Source of the DNA: Punctularia strigosozonata HHB-11173 SS5
Taxonomy: Eukaryota; Basidiomycota; Agaricomycetes; Corticiales; Punctulariaceae
Assembly: GCF_000264995.1 (NCBI RefSeq)
Contig: NW_006767434.1
Span: 736,969-800,968 of the forward strand
Direction: 5' to 3'
Length of the DNA: 64,000 bases
Shown here: positions 1 through 12,747 of the stretch, one piece after another
Layout: each line of letters starts with the position of its first letter
How positions within the stretch are numbered: position 1 is the stretch's first letter
Notes under the pieces: generated by a model
The model's input: the letters and a program-made list of their open reading frames with translations, nothing else
The model's database searches: none
What the model was told of the DNA's origin: nothing
Program-made: the position numbers and the translations under genes

Positions 1-2198
1 CGGGCTCTGAGTCTAACCGTGGACCCAGTAGAGCATGCTTGCAAGATCTCATCTAGAATTGAGCTCCGCCTCCGCAGAGGGAAAGGCTGACTGTAATCTT
101 GACGCTGACGAAGATGGAACATGCCGACGGGCGGATGACGCATGGGCACGGCTAACGGGGTGGTCTTGCTATGACCGCCCTCGCTGTGCGCAAACCTGGG
201 ATCGCCTTGGGCTTTGGGCAGGACTTGCTTGGCCCTGAATTAGATAATCGAGGCTCTAACATTGATGGGAGAAATGCGAAGATATCCGCTCAATGCAACA
301 ACGCAGTCCTATGTGAATACTCGTACTTAAATATGGACCTCCGCTCGCTCTCCTGCTTGAACCACCGTCTCCCTGGGCGGGGAGACGATCATCACAACGT
401 GCAACCTTCCGAAGTTCCAGCTTCTGCTTGAAGGACTGCCGATATATTCTCTAACTGGTTTGTCGACCATCAGGCTGGCGCCTTGGGAGCACATGGGGCT
501 TCGGCGCGGATCGTTCACGTCCACATACACACATTTCGAAGAAGTCATGCAATATCGAGCCTTGTGATCAACGTTGCACCCCTTAATCCCTGTAAGTGCT
601 CACCCCAGCATGTAGCCCGCTGTTTTCGCTCCTTCCCGCGCTCATTGATCGTCCTCCACTGCTACCGGGTCAAGAGCTCCGTCGATGCGATTAACCCCTT
701 GGATCTTGCGCCAGGCGCTCTAATTTATCCTTCTCCCGCTTCTAAGTAATTGGTGATATACATCACTCCCGCTCATGATGCTCGAACTTGCCACCCACGC
801 GCTAAGTTCCGCAGAGACGATCGAGCCACTTCGGGATTTACTATCCGCGTAAGGGGATACATGAACATCACGGAAACTTGCGTCATGCATTCGTATTCTT
901 CGAGCGCCTCACAATCCGCCCGACAGTGTGGGGAATTTCTTCCTCTGCTACTTCCCGAACCTCCCACCATCCCGCCATCAGAAACAACGGCCGGACGAAG
1001 ATGAATTGCGGTTCGGCACGAAAGCGGCCAGCGGCTCTCGGATATTACGATGAGACGCGAATATCGTCTTACTGAATCAACTGTGGGTACCAAGGGCGTC
1101 GGATCGGGACCGCCCGCTTCGCGCTTTTCCCCGAACTGTGTATGTGTGCAGCTTTGCGTTTGGTCTGATGGACTCGGAGGAAATGCCAGCGATCGTCGGG
1201 CACCGGCAGCGGGTACAAGCTTTGCTTCCGTTCACTCACGCATCAGAACCACCGACGCGACACCACCATCGGGGCAAGGCGCGGGATGATTAGCAGGCGA
1301 TCCGATCGAGCACGACGGATTTTTCCGTTGCCTCCAACGGGTAGAGCTTGGTTGTGCTCAGGTTTGCTTTCCCGCCATATTATTTACCTCGGCATGTCGA
1401 AAGAAGCGAGGTGGTGTCAACCTACGTTGATTCATAGCATCCAGCGTCAATCCACATGAATGCTTTATAGGTTGCAGTTCACAGAGTATATGAAGTGCGC
1501 GATCCAAGGCACTCACTGTCAGAGAGTCATATACATCAACAGCTCTTTGCAACCTTTGATCCATACTAAGGACGGGTGCGAGCACATCTGCGACTGTGGA
1601 AGGCATGCCCGCTCACCTGTTCAGAGACGTATTTCTACCTGTAGCAGGGCTTGTCCCGGAACCACAGGTACCGTGATTCGACATTGATCGAGAACCTTCA
1701 ATCGAATGTAACTAGCAAGTGTTGAGTGCGAGCTGAGGAAGGATCCATACGTTGGATATCCGGATAGATGATTAACCGCTTCGGAATAAGAACAACTGCC
1801 AACGAAGCCAATCAAGAGCGATCCGAATCCCTCGGTTTCAATTCACTGCATAAACATTGAGCAATTGGAGGTCGGCTTCACTGAAACGCGGGGAGGTGTC
1901 AAACTACGCCTACAAGCACGACAATTGTGAGCCTCTAGTGACTCGTGCGGAATAGTGAGAAGTTGAACAGCTTAGTGAACATAGCTGCCTAGCTCAGTGC
2001 TCGTCATGACCAGGATATTCGATGCGCTCGTGCCCACGGCTCCCTTAAATCAGCCGCTACGACTTCACAATACTGATGCCTAGCGGAAGAGGGTATAATG
2101 TCCTATACCGGAAGCGAGATGGTCTCGTACTAGCGAGCTACAGTTGTGACCAGGAATAGATGATCCCAGATGAAACGGCCAAGAGCTGAGTCCCATCC
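1..2198. other. No recognisable gene
   Basis: Only short open frames occur here on either strand. None shows a family motif, a plausible splice pattern or a start followed by a long conserved frame. I see no repeat or RNA gene. It may be intergenic DNA or the remains of a gene too decayed to read. Confidence 0.5.
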
Positions 2199-3895
2199 CT
2201 AGCATTTTGCTATCGTCTTGGCCTCTTGGCTATATCCATTCTTGCCAGAAATGATGCCGAACGCAGGTCCACCCTTCCCAAACATCTTCTTCAGATCGCC
2301 CACCAGCTCTTCTGGCTTCTCGTAGGCCGCGAAGTGCCCACCAGCGTCGTGCCGGGCCTCGAAGATCACGCGACCTGTCAGTCGGACCCATCTGTACGAA
2401 TTTGTGTAGAAGCCAAAGAGTGAGAACGGTGTAGTAAGTAGCGTATATGCACACTGACGAGGGCGGCGCAGGCATAATCTCCTTTGGAAAGTATGAGACT
2501 CCCATCGGCGCGCTAGTGACGCGATCACGCCAGATGAAGTCCCCAGCTTGGATTACTTCATAGTAGATCCTCAGGGACGCGGTTGGCCCTGCCCGAGAGA
2601 ACCAGTACACCGAAACCCAATCGAGGACTGATCGTGATGTGTCAGCCTGACAGCATAATCATAGTATATGATCAACGCAGACCTTCGTCATCGTTCCATG
2701 GGTAGCTGTCTGTCCAGTCGTGGAGCTTCTCGTAGATCCATGCCAGTAAGCCTACCGGCGAGTCGGCCAAACTATAGCCCAATGTCTGAGGTTGCGTGGA
2801 CTGTTCTTGCATGTAACCTACGTAGGCGAATGATGGTCAGTTCTGGAGGTACAACAGAGCAAACGTTCGAGGACCTTGGCCCTTCGTGTGGAACCATTTC
2901 ATACGAGCCAGCCCAGCTTTCTCAGCAGCTGTCAACCCTAACAGTGTCCGTAGGAAGGTGAGCGGACTCGACCTCAGTTTTGGTGGCGCTCCACTACACG
3001 ACGTTTTCAATGATATTAGAAAGATAGCGCATGGAAGAAATCTGAGCTTACACGGGCATGTTTGTGTGCCAAGCTTTTATATGTCTACCTCCGTAGAGAG
3101 TCGCCATTTTACGGGTAATCTGTGCATTCACGCTAGTCAGTCGCTTGAACGGGTATGTACGAGCCAGCTCCTGTGATTCCGAGACGCCCTACTTACCAAA
3201 TAGCCCCAGTCACCACCTTGCGTCACTGCGCGCAATCAGCCTCGTAGGGTACGAGAGGGAAGATCCTCGCTTACCGTACTCCGTGTAACCGAGTGCAAGC
3301 ATAAGTTTATGCCCGACCTGACTCACATCATGAGCAACGAGATGATGCAGGTCAATGACACGACATACCTCGGCATACTGCGCTAGTCCGAACCCCTTCT
3401 TCTTCGGCGCTTCCGACCAACCATATCCAGGCAAACTGAACGCCACGACGTTGAAACTTGGTTGACCTTTCGATACGAGCAACGGCAGGATCTTCCGGAC
3501 TTCGAGAAAATGCCCCGGCCCTGTCCACCACAACCGTCAGTAGAGTCGCTCGCCATTGGGGCAGAAGGAGCGTGCTCACATCCGTGGACGAAGAGGAGCG
3601 GAACGGCGCTGGCTGTTTCGCTCTTCTGATGCACGTAGTGAATGTTCAAAGCGCCGAACCCGTCGACGTCGATGTCCCTCGTGAACATGGGGAGCTGGTT
3701 AATCTCAGCCTCAAAGCGCCGCCAGTCCCACCCATTCCTCCATCGGTCGACAAGCCGCTTCACATCCGCAAGAGGTGCGCCGTAATCCCAGCCAGCCTCA
3801 TCCAGCTCGTCGGGTAGCCGAGCGAAGTCGAGCTTCTGGATCAAGTGGTCGAGCTGGACGTCCGGGACGGCAACCGTGAAAGGGCGTTCAGTCAT
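2199..3895 (-). CDS. Epoxide hydrolase (EHN-type alpha/beta hydrolase)
   Basis: Likely hydrolyses epoxides to diols in detoxification or secondary metabolism. The start at 3895 opens an epoxide-hydrolase N-terminal domain ([15 protein letters not shown], then [19 protein letters not shown]). The oxyanion-type segment LLFVHG follows and is spliced to WPGHFLEV. Further exons give PGYGWSEAP and the nucleophile elbow VTQGGDWGY near 3,200, where Asp is the expected nucleophile. The C-terminal exon has the catalytic-His segment [10 protein letters not shown] and ends ...EAKTIAKC at 2199. At least five short introns interrupt the gene. Length and domain order fit microsomal-type fungal epoxide hydrolases of about 400 residues. 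I did not resolve every splice site between 2,600 and 3,200. No neighbour suggests a dedicated pathway. Confidence 0.85.
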
Positions 3896-5348
3896 AGCCT
3901 ACGGGGATGTTAGCAAGGACGGGGAAAAGTCGCGGCGGACATGTTCCCAACCCTTTATATGCCGTTCATATGTTCGTTTCTCATGAGAAGTCCGTCCTCC
4001 TGCGAAGCAGAGTTGTGAGCTCAAAGAGGATTAGGTGGACAGAGCACAACATCTCGTCACATACATAGCGAGCGGCAGAAGCGCGGCATGTTACGTCCTT
4101 GTATTACATCCGTGCAGCAGGTCCGGCGATTTCAGCGTGTAAACTGAGCAAAGGCTGTGTACGCATATAGCGGTGGACCGACACCTCCAACCTGTCGGTA
4201 GATTGACATCCATCGACAGCTGGCTTCTGGCCACATGTTGTACTTTCGACTTTCGGCTCGTTGCTATCGCGAGTTTGCCGACGGACGCGCGCATTCCCAG
4301 TCTAACTTCCAGTTATGAACAAAAGGATTCATATGGCGGTCCGCGAGTCGCAGTCAGCTGCTAGAATCGCATGTGGTTGGACAGAAGGGGGTTGACGTCG
4401 TGCCGAACGTGGTTCAGACGACTTGTGCAGTAAGGGTGAGAGAGGATCACGAACAGGGTCTCCTTCTAGCCCGCCAGGGGCGCACGCACGCGAGCAACTG
4501 TGATACATCCGCGACATATCGACGAAGTACGTCAGGATCAACATTCCAGAGACAGATCGGACACCGTCTCACAATGACAGGCATCTCGATCAGTATGTTC
4601 AACATCACGCTGTCACGCTCGAGCAAGTGCGAGGGCAAGCTTGTGCCATATCGAATTTCATGACTACGAGATCTAGGGAAACATTCTGATGCATGCGAGG
4701 TGGTGGTGAGAAGAATTACTGCTTGGGAGAGTTTTGATGATGATGGGGAGGAAGGGTGGATGTGAGTATGAAAACACAAAAATGCGAATGAGGTTGGTCG
4801 ATTGATGCTGGAGATGTGAAGACAGTGGACGATGCGATGCTTGATTTTGGCATGAGATGAGATGGGGAAGAGAAGAGGCGTCTATACGAAACGAAAGGGA
4901 CATCTGCCCGCAAGAAAGCGAATATATGCGAGGTCGAAGGTCGAAGGGGGGTTCAAACGTCCATGAGCGACATGTGCGAGAATGCGAATGCGAGAGGTGT
5001 TGATGAATATGCAACAGGAATGCTCCTCGAGAGCTTTTCGCGACGGCCGGACGTCGATGAGTGCTTTGGAAAGATGAAGGCGACATGGGATTTGATTAGA
5101 GTTGAATAGGTTAGGATGATCCAGGGGAAAAGGCATGAGACGTGATGGAAGAATCTGAAGATGAGTTGTTGCGACCGAAGAATGTCGTGATGCCGCAGGT
5201 CATGAGAAGACAGAGTCAATGGATGCACTTGAACGTCCGTGGGGAGATTATATGCGTGGCGAAACGTGTATCTGTTGACTTTAGCGTCTAAGAAAGGGAT
5301 GTCAGCTAATGAGAACTGTAACAAGGTGCTGAGGATCTGACCTTTTTT
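3896..5348. other. Intergenic, no supported gene
   Basis: Several minus-strand open frames lie between 4,670 and 5,330, but they overlap in all frames, are rich in Ser/His/Pro/Leu and show no motif. They reflect a purine-rich plus strand rather than coding. No RNA gene or repeat was recognised. Confidence 0.45.
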
Positions 5349-6161
5349 TCAACGAGCCGGGGTTCTCTCCCTGCGCCTGCCCCGTTCGGGCGAATCGGCC
5401 TTGCTGAAGGCAGTCATGGTGAACAGGTACTTCTGCAGATCGCTCTGAACACGCTTGAGACTCGACTGCGGCTCTTGATCGGACAGGTCATGGGCATCCT
5501 TCTCCGGAGCGTCTTCCACCAGAGTAGTGTCCATGAGGTCCGAGTCCAAAAGCACCGACGACGGCCAGGCTGTGAGCGGCGGAGTCACGAGGGATCCGGA
5601 CACCGCATTGGTCGAGAGTTGAGCGCCCGCTCCGCTGGCAGCGATGAACCGCGCGAGCTGCGGCGTCGTCTTCCAGCGCAGGGTCGGCGGAGGGCGAGGG
5701 CGGTGCTTGTTCCCCCGCCTCTCGGAAGACGTAGACCGTTCGTGCTTCTCATCAATGGTGCACGTGAGGCCGAAGGCAGGGACAACAGGCGATGCGGCTG
5801 GCGAAGCCGACATCTCTTCGGGGGAGAAGTCTGCAGAGCCGACGGACGATGCGGGTGAGGGTAGCTGTGGGTTCGTGGACAGCTGCGTGAACGCCCGAGG
5901 ACGCGCCGCAGGTTTCTTCGCGGCTGCAGAGGCTCGGTACTCTGCTGCAAGCTTTTGCGCCGGAGTGAGGGGAGGTTGCGCCGGACGCGCTGGAGTGTAT
6001 TCCACGGGCTTGTTCTCCGTCCCGGTGATGTTCCAGTCGAACGCATGGGCTCGGCTGCTCATGTGGGATGTTGCGGTGTCCTTCCTGGCCCGGATGTACC
6101 GGTTGGGAAGGGCAGGCGAAGTGCAGTCGGGCGACATGGCAAACACGAGTTGATCATCCAT
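5349..6161 (-). CDS. Hypothetical disordered protein, about 270 aa
   Basis: Unrecognised. I chose the Met at 6161 (MDDQLVFAMSPDC) because it starts a coherent reading, although the frame stays open to a Met at 6308. The protein is rich in Ala, Pro, Ser and Thr, with a short ordered-looking part (TPAQKLAAEYRASAAAKKPA) and a C-terminal segment SLKRVQSDLQKYLFTMTAF that could form a helix. The tail is basic (RGRRRERTPAR). It has no membrane segment, signal peptide or known catalytic motif. A single uninterrupted exon of this size is unusual next to intron-rich neighbours. The composition suggests an intrinsically disordered regulatory or scaffold protein, but that is inference only. Confidence 0.55.
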   Translation of the reverse strand: MDDQLVFAMSPDCTSPALPNRYIRARKDTATSHMSSRAHAFDWNITGTENKPVEYTPARPAQPPLTPAQKLAAEYRASAAAKKPAARPRAFTQLSTNPQLPSPASSVGSADFSPEEMSASPAASPVVPAFGLTCTIDEKHERSTSSERRGNKHRPRPPPTLRWKTTPQLARFIAASGAGAQLSTNAVSGSLVTPPLTAWPSSVLLDSDLMDTTLVEDAPEKDAHDLSDQEPQSSLKRVQSDLQKYLFTMTAFSKADSPERGRRRERTPAR

Positions 6162-8861
6162 AGCAGAGTTACAGCGGATAGGTGACAGGGGCTGCTCTAC
6201 GATGCGTCGGTGGGAGTTGGGGATAGCGATGGGAGCGGTGGGGGTGAGGAGGAAGGGATGTGCGCGGCGACGCCGAGTTGCAGACAGTTGAGGCACCATA
6301 GCTACCACCGAACAGAGGATGTTACTCGGAGAGATGATGTCTTGAGGGTACCAGCGATACCCTGTTTTGATGAAGGTCTGAGCTGGGACCAGGGTCGGGT
6401 TTTAAGTAAGGATGTTACGAGTCAAGAGAGGATGACTCGAGCTCACAGTGAAGCAGCTTGCAGCAGGCCGTCTCTTTAAGAGCGACGGCGCACGTTTCGC
6501 ACGTTGCGATAGCCTCGTGTGTCGGAGCTTGGGGAGAAAGTTTTCCGCCACGAGAAAAGGCTTTATATGTGTAGCGCTGAAACGAGCGCCGGAGGTTCGG
6601 TGATCTTGAAGCGCCCGAGCTGTGCAAGCTATCAGATCTCCGCGACGAGCGGGGACGGGGCGGGGGACAAGGCCTGTGCTTGGCGCCGACGAAAGAGGAG
6701 GGCTTTATAGGATGGACTGTGATGGGATGTGAAGCGCGTGAAGGGGGGCAGGACAATGGGGACGTGTGTTCGCGCCCAAAAAATTCGCCTTCTCGTCTTC
6801 GGTAGAGCGTGTGACATCTCAACCGGGCGGACGTGACTCGTCGCGTCGTCGGGCGGGGACTGCGTCGGTGGCGTCGCTGTCCCGTTCGGGCAATCCCGCC
6901 GTCCTCATCGGCTCCGTCGATGTGACATCCCGCCGCACATCCTCAGCGCCGCGCTGCACGCCCGTTCCTTCAGACATTCCGCAGTAGACGGTTCTCCTGC
7001 AGCCTGAGCTCTGACCGATTTTTTCATGCAACAACACAGGTCACACATTCCGGAATTAGCCTCCGCGCTTCACCCCCATACAGCCATTTGAAATCCCGGC
7101 GATTGCCCCAGAGCTTCTGAAACCTTCTTGTACCTGCTTCGCGACAGTGGCGATCAAAGTCACGGCTTTGCCTCTTGTTTCTGCAGGGCGCTTTGACGAC
7201 GACTTGCCGCAGTGGTGCTTTTTGCCACAAAAGCCACACAATAGTGAGCCACTATCCTGGGCCCTCGGTCCGCAGTTGCAACGGTACGCAGAGATTTACA
7301 CTCGACTGGCTGATGATGTATCGGCGACAGGGACGTGACTGGACAGGTCCCATGTTCTTCATCGAACGACCGATGCTCAGTACTCCGTCCCATTTTTTCG
7401 GTGTCCTTCGTATGTAATTGCATCAAATCGCAAGCGGCGTGCGTCAGTTTCTCCGACTGTGTCGACACGATGTTCTGAGCCACCTTCAATGAACTAGGGT
7501 TCGCTGTATATGTGGATGGGTATGAAGGTCTTCTCGTTGCCAGGCTGCGCTTCATGTGACTGTTTACTCCCATTGACACGACGACCAACCGTCGGCGACC
7601 GCCATCGCGAGCAATAAGACAATTTTGGCATCTCATCTGGACTTGCCTGATCGGAAGGTATGTAATCCGGCAGATGGGCGTCCCAATCGCGCACGCACAA
7701 TGGGCTGCTAATCCCAGAAGTTGTGAATCCTGCTTAACGTTGACCTAGAGAAGAATCGTTGTGCCAACGGGGCCGACTGCCATCGCACAGCTCAATACAT
7801 ATCTGCGACTTCGCCGCACGTTCGTGAACATGCCATACCATGGCAAATGTCAAGCCGGGCCGCCGGCGACTTTCCTCAGTCACTTCAAGTTGCCGGGAGC
7901 TACCCACGATCACGTGGCTTTCAAAACCCCTCTGTTATTACCCTGAATCCTGACGCAACGGTGAGTCAGACGCAGTATATGTTTGACTCTTCGCTACAGC
8001 GTCGACGTCCCCACACTTTTCACCTCAGTTACTTCTGTGAGATAGGGAAAAGTATGCATGAATGTCGGCGCTGTTGGCCGCTGATAACCGGTAGCATATT
8101 GGTAAGAGCTCTCATTCCGGATTCGTTTGACTCCTCTCACCCCATCCCGAATGCTTACTTCAGCGGTAGCTTGAACGTAGGAGCAGCGGATTGTCCCGAT
8201 AGCTATCTAAAGATGAACTCAATGAACTGTCTTTCCGACAGCAAGACCGGCACCGTATCGCGACTGTGCTGGTCCCTGACCGGTAGCAACTACCCCACAC
8301 CGGTCCATCCTGTACGAGCCTTTGCTCCAATCTCTCAGCCTGGCCGAGCGGGTATCAGTCGTCCTGCACAAGCGTTGATTTGAGCGTGTATGAGCGGTCT
8401 CACGACACCCCCGTCGACAGCCGAGTCACATTGAATGCAGAAGAACGGATGCACAAGGCCATTGGCGTGGCGTCTTTGGGCTGCCATGGAAGCAAACCAA
8501 CCCGTGCCCCTCTCGTCAGCGTTTTCACTGTCTTCAATCCCCTTGCACATCTAGGGTCGGATATTCTCAATGCCCCCATAAGCATGGCCGACGATCGCGC
8601 ATCGATTTGGAAACTCTTTCGCAGGCCTTCCGAAGGATGCGGCGCGCTTCCTGTCCTACTCCGGCCAAAACAAGGTTGACATAGGGCCCAAAGCGTAAGA
8701 TTTTCTCCAAAGACCTGATCACCGGGGCGCAAATTGATCATATCATTCCAGATAGCGGGTTGTTCACGCACGGCTCTGATCATTGCTGAACAAGACGGGC
8801 ACGCTTCCGGTCATCGATGCATGCTACGATTAAGAGATGACCATCCGCGCCTCACAACCTC
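6162..8861. other. Long intergenic stretch without a supported gene
   Basis: About 2.7 kb. A minus-strand frame around 7,060-7,640 has a Cys/His-rich patch (CGFCGKKHHCGK), but it matches no family I know and has no supporting exons. The other frames are short and overlapping. No transposon ends, tandem arrays or RNA genes were recognised. The part before 6,800 probably contains the promoter of the gene ending at 5349. Confidence 0.4.
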
Positions 8862-9000
8862 GTCGTCATTCTAGAGTCCGGTGAACCGAAAGTGCGCGTA
8901 TAATCTCATGGCGGGTTGGTCGGTTATCGAGTCGTCATTCTAGAGTCCGGTGAACCGAAAGTGCGCGTATAATCTCATGGCGGGTTGGTCGGTTATCGAG
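8862..9000. repeat. Perfect 69-bp tandem duplication
   Basis: Bases 8862-8930 are repeated without a change at 8931-8999, and the first base recurs at 9000. The unit starts GTCGTCATTCTAGAGTCCGG and includes a TATAATC-like string. It ends about 165 bp upstream of the amidohydrolase start codon, so it lies in that gene's probable promoter region. Perfect identity means a very recent duplication or an assembly error. Confidence 0.95.
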
Positions 9001-9164
9001 AATCAGCCCTCTTGGAAAAAGGGCTCTGATATTCCACTGTCTGGGCGCTTCCCACGACTGTGCTCGTCTTATGTCTCTGACGTCGCCGGTGAGCTATTTA
9101 AACCAGCGTATATAGTCGTGGTACTGACCAGAGAACTCCCCACTTGCTCAGATACGCACACGCA

Positions 9165-11054
9165 ATGTCGACGATACTTCTGCGCAACGGCCTGCTGACG
9201 ACGTTCGTCAACTCCGACGGGCCTCTCGCAACGCCGACTCCGCGCCGTGCGGACGTCCTGATCAAGGGAGACACCATCGCCGCTGTGGAAGCTCCCGGAA
9301 GTATCAAGGTCGAGGACGGCGACGGCACGCTCGTCATCGACTGTCAAGACAAATGGATTGCGCCTGGCTTCGTGGATACCCATCGGTGAGTTATGCCGCT
9401 TAGAAGGCGACAGGGAAGCTCACTGTTCTCTCAGCCACCTTTGGATGTCTGTTGTTGACAACCAGGAAGATTGGACTTTGGTTGAGTAGTACGTTCAGAT
9501 CCCGCCGAAGTGTAGTGTATCATTGGCTAATAGACATCATGCTAGTCTTGCCAAGTTAACCTGGACTACCACAGCCCTCGTTACTGCTGAGGACGTGTAC
9601 GCTGGGCAGCTCGCCGGAAGCTTGCAAGGTACTGAATCGGCAGCAATCCTCTCACGACTTTGGCTCAGCGGTCATTCCCAGCTATTCACGGTGGTACCAC
9701 TACTGTATTGGACCACTTCCACTCGGCCAACTCACCAGCTCATGTCGAGTCAGCCGTCCAGGCTTCAGCAGAGTCTGGTCTTCGGATCTTGCTGTGCGTT
9801 TCTCGGCAGGTGAGTCAGCCTCTGCTGCCCGTCGGTGATACTCGCATGCTGATGACGATCTCGTAGTCCACACAAACCAACATTGATCCTCTCGAGTTCG
9901 CGGACGACGCCGCTGTCGCCGAATGGCAGGTCTCTTTGATTGAGCAGCTTGCCGACAAGGACAATGGCAACCTCACTCCCGATAAGCGAGTCACCCTCGG
10001 CCTCGCTTACGACGTACAAGGCTACGACCCTGACGCGGACTCGCGCATTTTTGCTCTTGCACGCGCGAAGAACATCAAGCCTATCACCGCCCATTACCCT
10101 GGCGGCCCGCACACGCCGCGCCACGACAAGGTCGTGAAGAGGTGGAATGAAGCTGGCCTACTGAGTGACGACATTGTCATGAGTCATTGCACGGGTTTGA
10201 AGCACCTCGGTGGCAGCGACGAGGAACTCGAGTGGACCCTCATGAAGGAGAAAGGCGTTGGTGTCTCGGTTACTCCGGTTGGTGAACGTTTCCTCGGTCA
10301 TGAGACCACTTCTCTCATCGCGCATACGTGTAGGAAGATGAGCTCGGCATGGGTCACGGTGACCCGGTGGCGTACGAGGCGATTCGCAGAGGTGTTAAAG
10401 TTGGCTTGGGCATTGTAAGTCATCCTTCCCGCTGCTTGCTGCGGAATGTATGTGCTCAGGTGAGGGACATAGGACTGCGCATCTATCCTGAGCACGGAAA
10501 TGTTCCCTGCCATGCACTTCGCCCTTCAGTGGGAACGAGGTGACATTTCCTTTATGGCGTATGTTTGGCGAAGCACTCATTGAAGGCCCGAATTAGGTCA
10601 AATGCACGCTAAAACCGCGTACAACACGCCGACGCCCAAAGCGAACAAGCACAACACCTATTCCTGTGCTTCCGCGTTCCGCCTCGCCACCCTTGGCGGC
10701 GCCGAGTGCGTGAACATGGCGGACCGTATTGGAACGATTGAGCCGGGGAAGCTAGCGGATATTGTTCTCTATGACGCGCTTTCGCCCAATCTCGCGGGAT
10801 GCTCGGACCCTTTCCGCGGCATCGCCATTCACGCCACCGGCCAGGATGTCGAGTGGGTCATTGTGAACGGCAAGGTTGTGAAGAAGGCAGGACGCTTAGC
10901 TCCAGTGACGACCGCTTCCGGGATTGAAGACTGGTTGGCAGTGGCGAAGAGGCTGAGGGAGCGCCAGGAGGTGCTGCGCGGGAAGCTGTCCCAGTATGAT
11001 CTGGAGGATCGCTATTCTCGTGTTGTTAAGTCCCTTGGTACCACGTTTGCGTAG
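9165..11054 (+). CDS. Amidohydrolase, ATZ/TRZ (chlorohydrolase/deaminase) type
   Basis: A metal-dependent hydrolase of the amidohydrolase superfamily, which typically deaminates or hydrolyses N-heterocycles or related C-N bonds. The N-terminal composite domain (MSTILLRNGLLTTFVNSDG, DVLIKGDTIAAVE) leads to the metal-binding HxH motif. That motif is split by an intron at 9386-9434 and reads PGFVDTHR-HLWMS. Later landmarks are HGGTTTVLDHFHSAN, ITAHYPGG and VMSHCTGLKHLGG. The closing composite domain is unmistakable: RLATLGGAECVNMADRIG, TIEPGKLADIVLYD, VEWVIVNGKVVKKAG. The gene has at least five introns. The exact splice pattern between 10,320 and 10,600 is unsure. UreG follows 180 bp downstream on the same strand. 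The substrate cannot be told from sequence. Confidence 0.85.
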
Positions 11055-11231
11055 GCATATCTCGATATGACGCTGCCATATGTTCTGGTTCGCATAGACG
11101 CACTGTATACCACGTTATAACCTTATCGACAGGATGGAAACCTATGATCTGGGTTAGGGGTTGAACTTGGCGTGTTTTATCTTATCCGCCCGCTCTCGGC
11201 TGCTCTTTACGCCAGCATCCACAACAAAGCG

Positions 11232-12485
11232 ATGAGCATTCCTTTCATCAACAGCATTTCGGGTTCCGGTACCGCACCTCCCCATACTCACTCGCACGAA
11301 GCGGGAGGGCCTACTCATTCCCATTCACATGACGGAGTTGGTGATCATGGCCATACTCATGAACAGATGGATAATCCAGGTGCGTGCGATCCAATGTGTG
11401 CATTCAGGCAGCTCGCTGACAACTATACAGGCAAGTTCTCGGAGCGGGATATGCCCGACTACTCTTCTCGAAACTTCGAAGAACGCGGGTTCACTATTGG
11501 TATTGGGGGGTAAGCGCGTTGGGTTCATGGCAGTGATCCAGCAGTCACATTCGTACCGCCAGGCCGGTCGGATCTGGGAAAACCGCGCTTACGCTCGCTC
11601 TCTGTCAAGAACTCCGGGCGAAGTACAACATCGCGACGGTGACTAACGATATATTCACGCGGGAGGATCAAGAATTCTTGATTCGCAACAAGGCGCTGCC
11701 CACGGAGGTTAGCATTTCAGGTTACAGATACTTGGTCTTTCATATAGTAATCTCGTCACGCGTATATGCGCGTTTTTTGGTCGTCAGCGCATCCTCGCAA
11801 TCGAGACCGGAGGATGCCCCCATGCTGCCATTCGTGAGGATATCAGTGCGAACATGGTTAGCTTTTCGATAAAGCGCCGAGTATGAAACTTGAACGCTCA
11901 TTCAAGATCACGCATCTAGGGAGCTCTGGAAATACTGCAGGCGAAATTCGGTTGTCAGTTACTTCTGGTAGAGTCGGGTGGAGATAATCTCGCGGCCAAT
12001 TATTCCCGCGAGCTCGCAGACTATATCATCTATGTCATCGATGTGGCGGTAAGTAGTCGCCCATGGTCAGCCCTTCGGAGTTCAAAGCCGCTGATTCCGA
12101 GTGATTAGGGTGGAGATAAAATTCCGCGAAAGGGTGGTCCAGGCATTTCGCAATCAGACCTGCTGGTCATCAACAAGGTATTGGCCTTGTGGTATTACAG
12201 AACACTGGATGCTCATGACGAAATGATAGATCGATTTGGCACCCCATGTTGGTGCCTCGCTCGAGGTGATGGATCGAGATGCGAAATTGATGAGGGGAGA
12301 CGGTCCCACCATCTTCACTAGGTAAGCGTGCGCTCGGTGCTGAGTGCGCACCAATCCGGCCATCCTCACATTCGTTCTTCAGTGTAAAACAAGGACAAGG
12401 GGTGTCAGATGTCGTTGAGCTCATCCTCGCAGCATGGCGCACGGCTGGTTCGCCTGGCACTCCCGGCCCAGTGACCGATGTATAA
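11232..12485 (+). CDS. ureG: Urease accessory GTPase UreG
   Basis: SIMIBI-class GTPase that delivers nickel to apo-urease. The N-terminus carries a histidine-rich metal-binding stretch ([24 protein letters not shown]), as in fungal and plant UreG. An intron just before the P-loop joins FTIGIGG to [14 protein letters not shown]. Other family blocks follow in order: [75 protein letters not shown] (guanine specificity) and a C-terminal [13 protein letters not shown]. The stop is at 12483-12485. There are at least six introns, and the predicted length of about 270 residues is normal for the family. No urease gene is visible in the window. Confidence 0.95.
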
Positions 12486-12747
12486 GCAACATGAACTGCG
12501 ATGAAAGCAGGCAACTGGTTCAAGAATCAGATTATTTGCCTGATGTCGCGCCTGAAGTGCATATATTCAGGCAAGAAAGAAACATGTATGTATAATAAAG
12601 ACAGTGAGGGTCCATGATTTACAAAGTTAATGCCGGGACATGCTGAACTGGACATGTCCCGGACAACAACAGCCGATGTACCCGTACATATCGGATTCCG
12701 CCAGAAAACTAAACTGAAAATCGTCCGTACGCAACAGCCGCCGTCTA

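Noticed and set aside
4673-5324. Cluster of overlapping minus-strand frames
   Set aside because: All frames are open because the plus strand is purine-rich; the translations are low complexity with no motif.
7056-7636. Minus-strand frames with a Cys/His-rich patch
   Set aside because: No recognised zinc-finger spacing, no splice partners and no conserved family; not enough to call a gene.
9165-12485. Bacterial-style urease operon
   Set aside because: Both genes are intron-rich and the window has no urease structural genes or other accessory genes.
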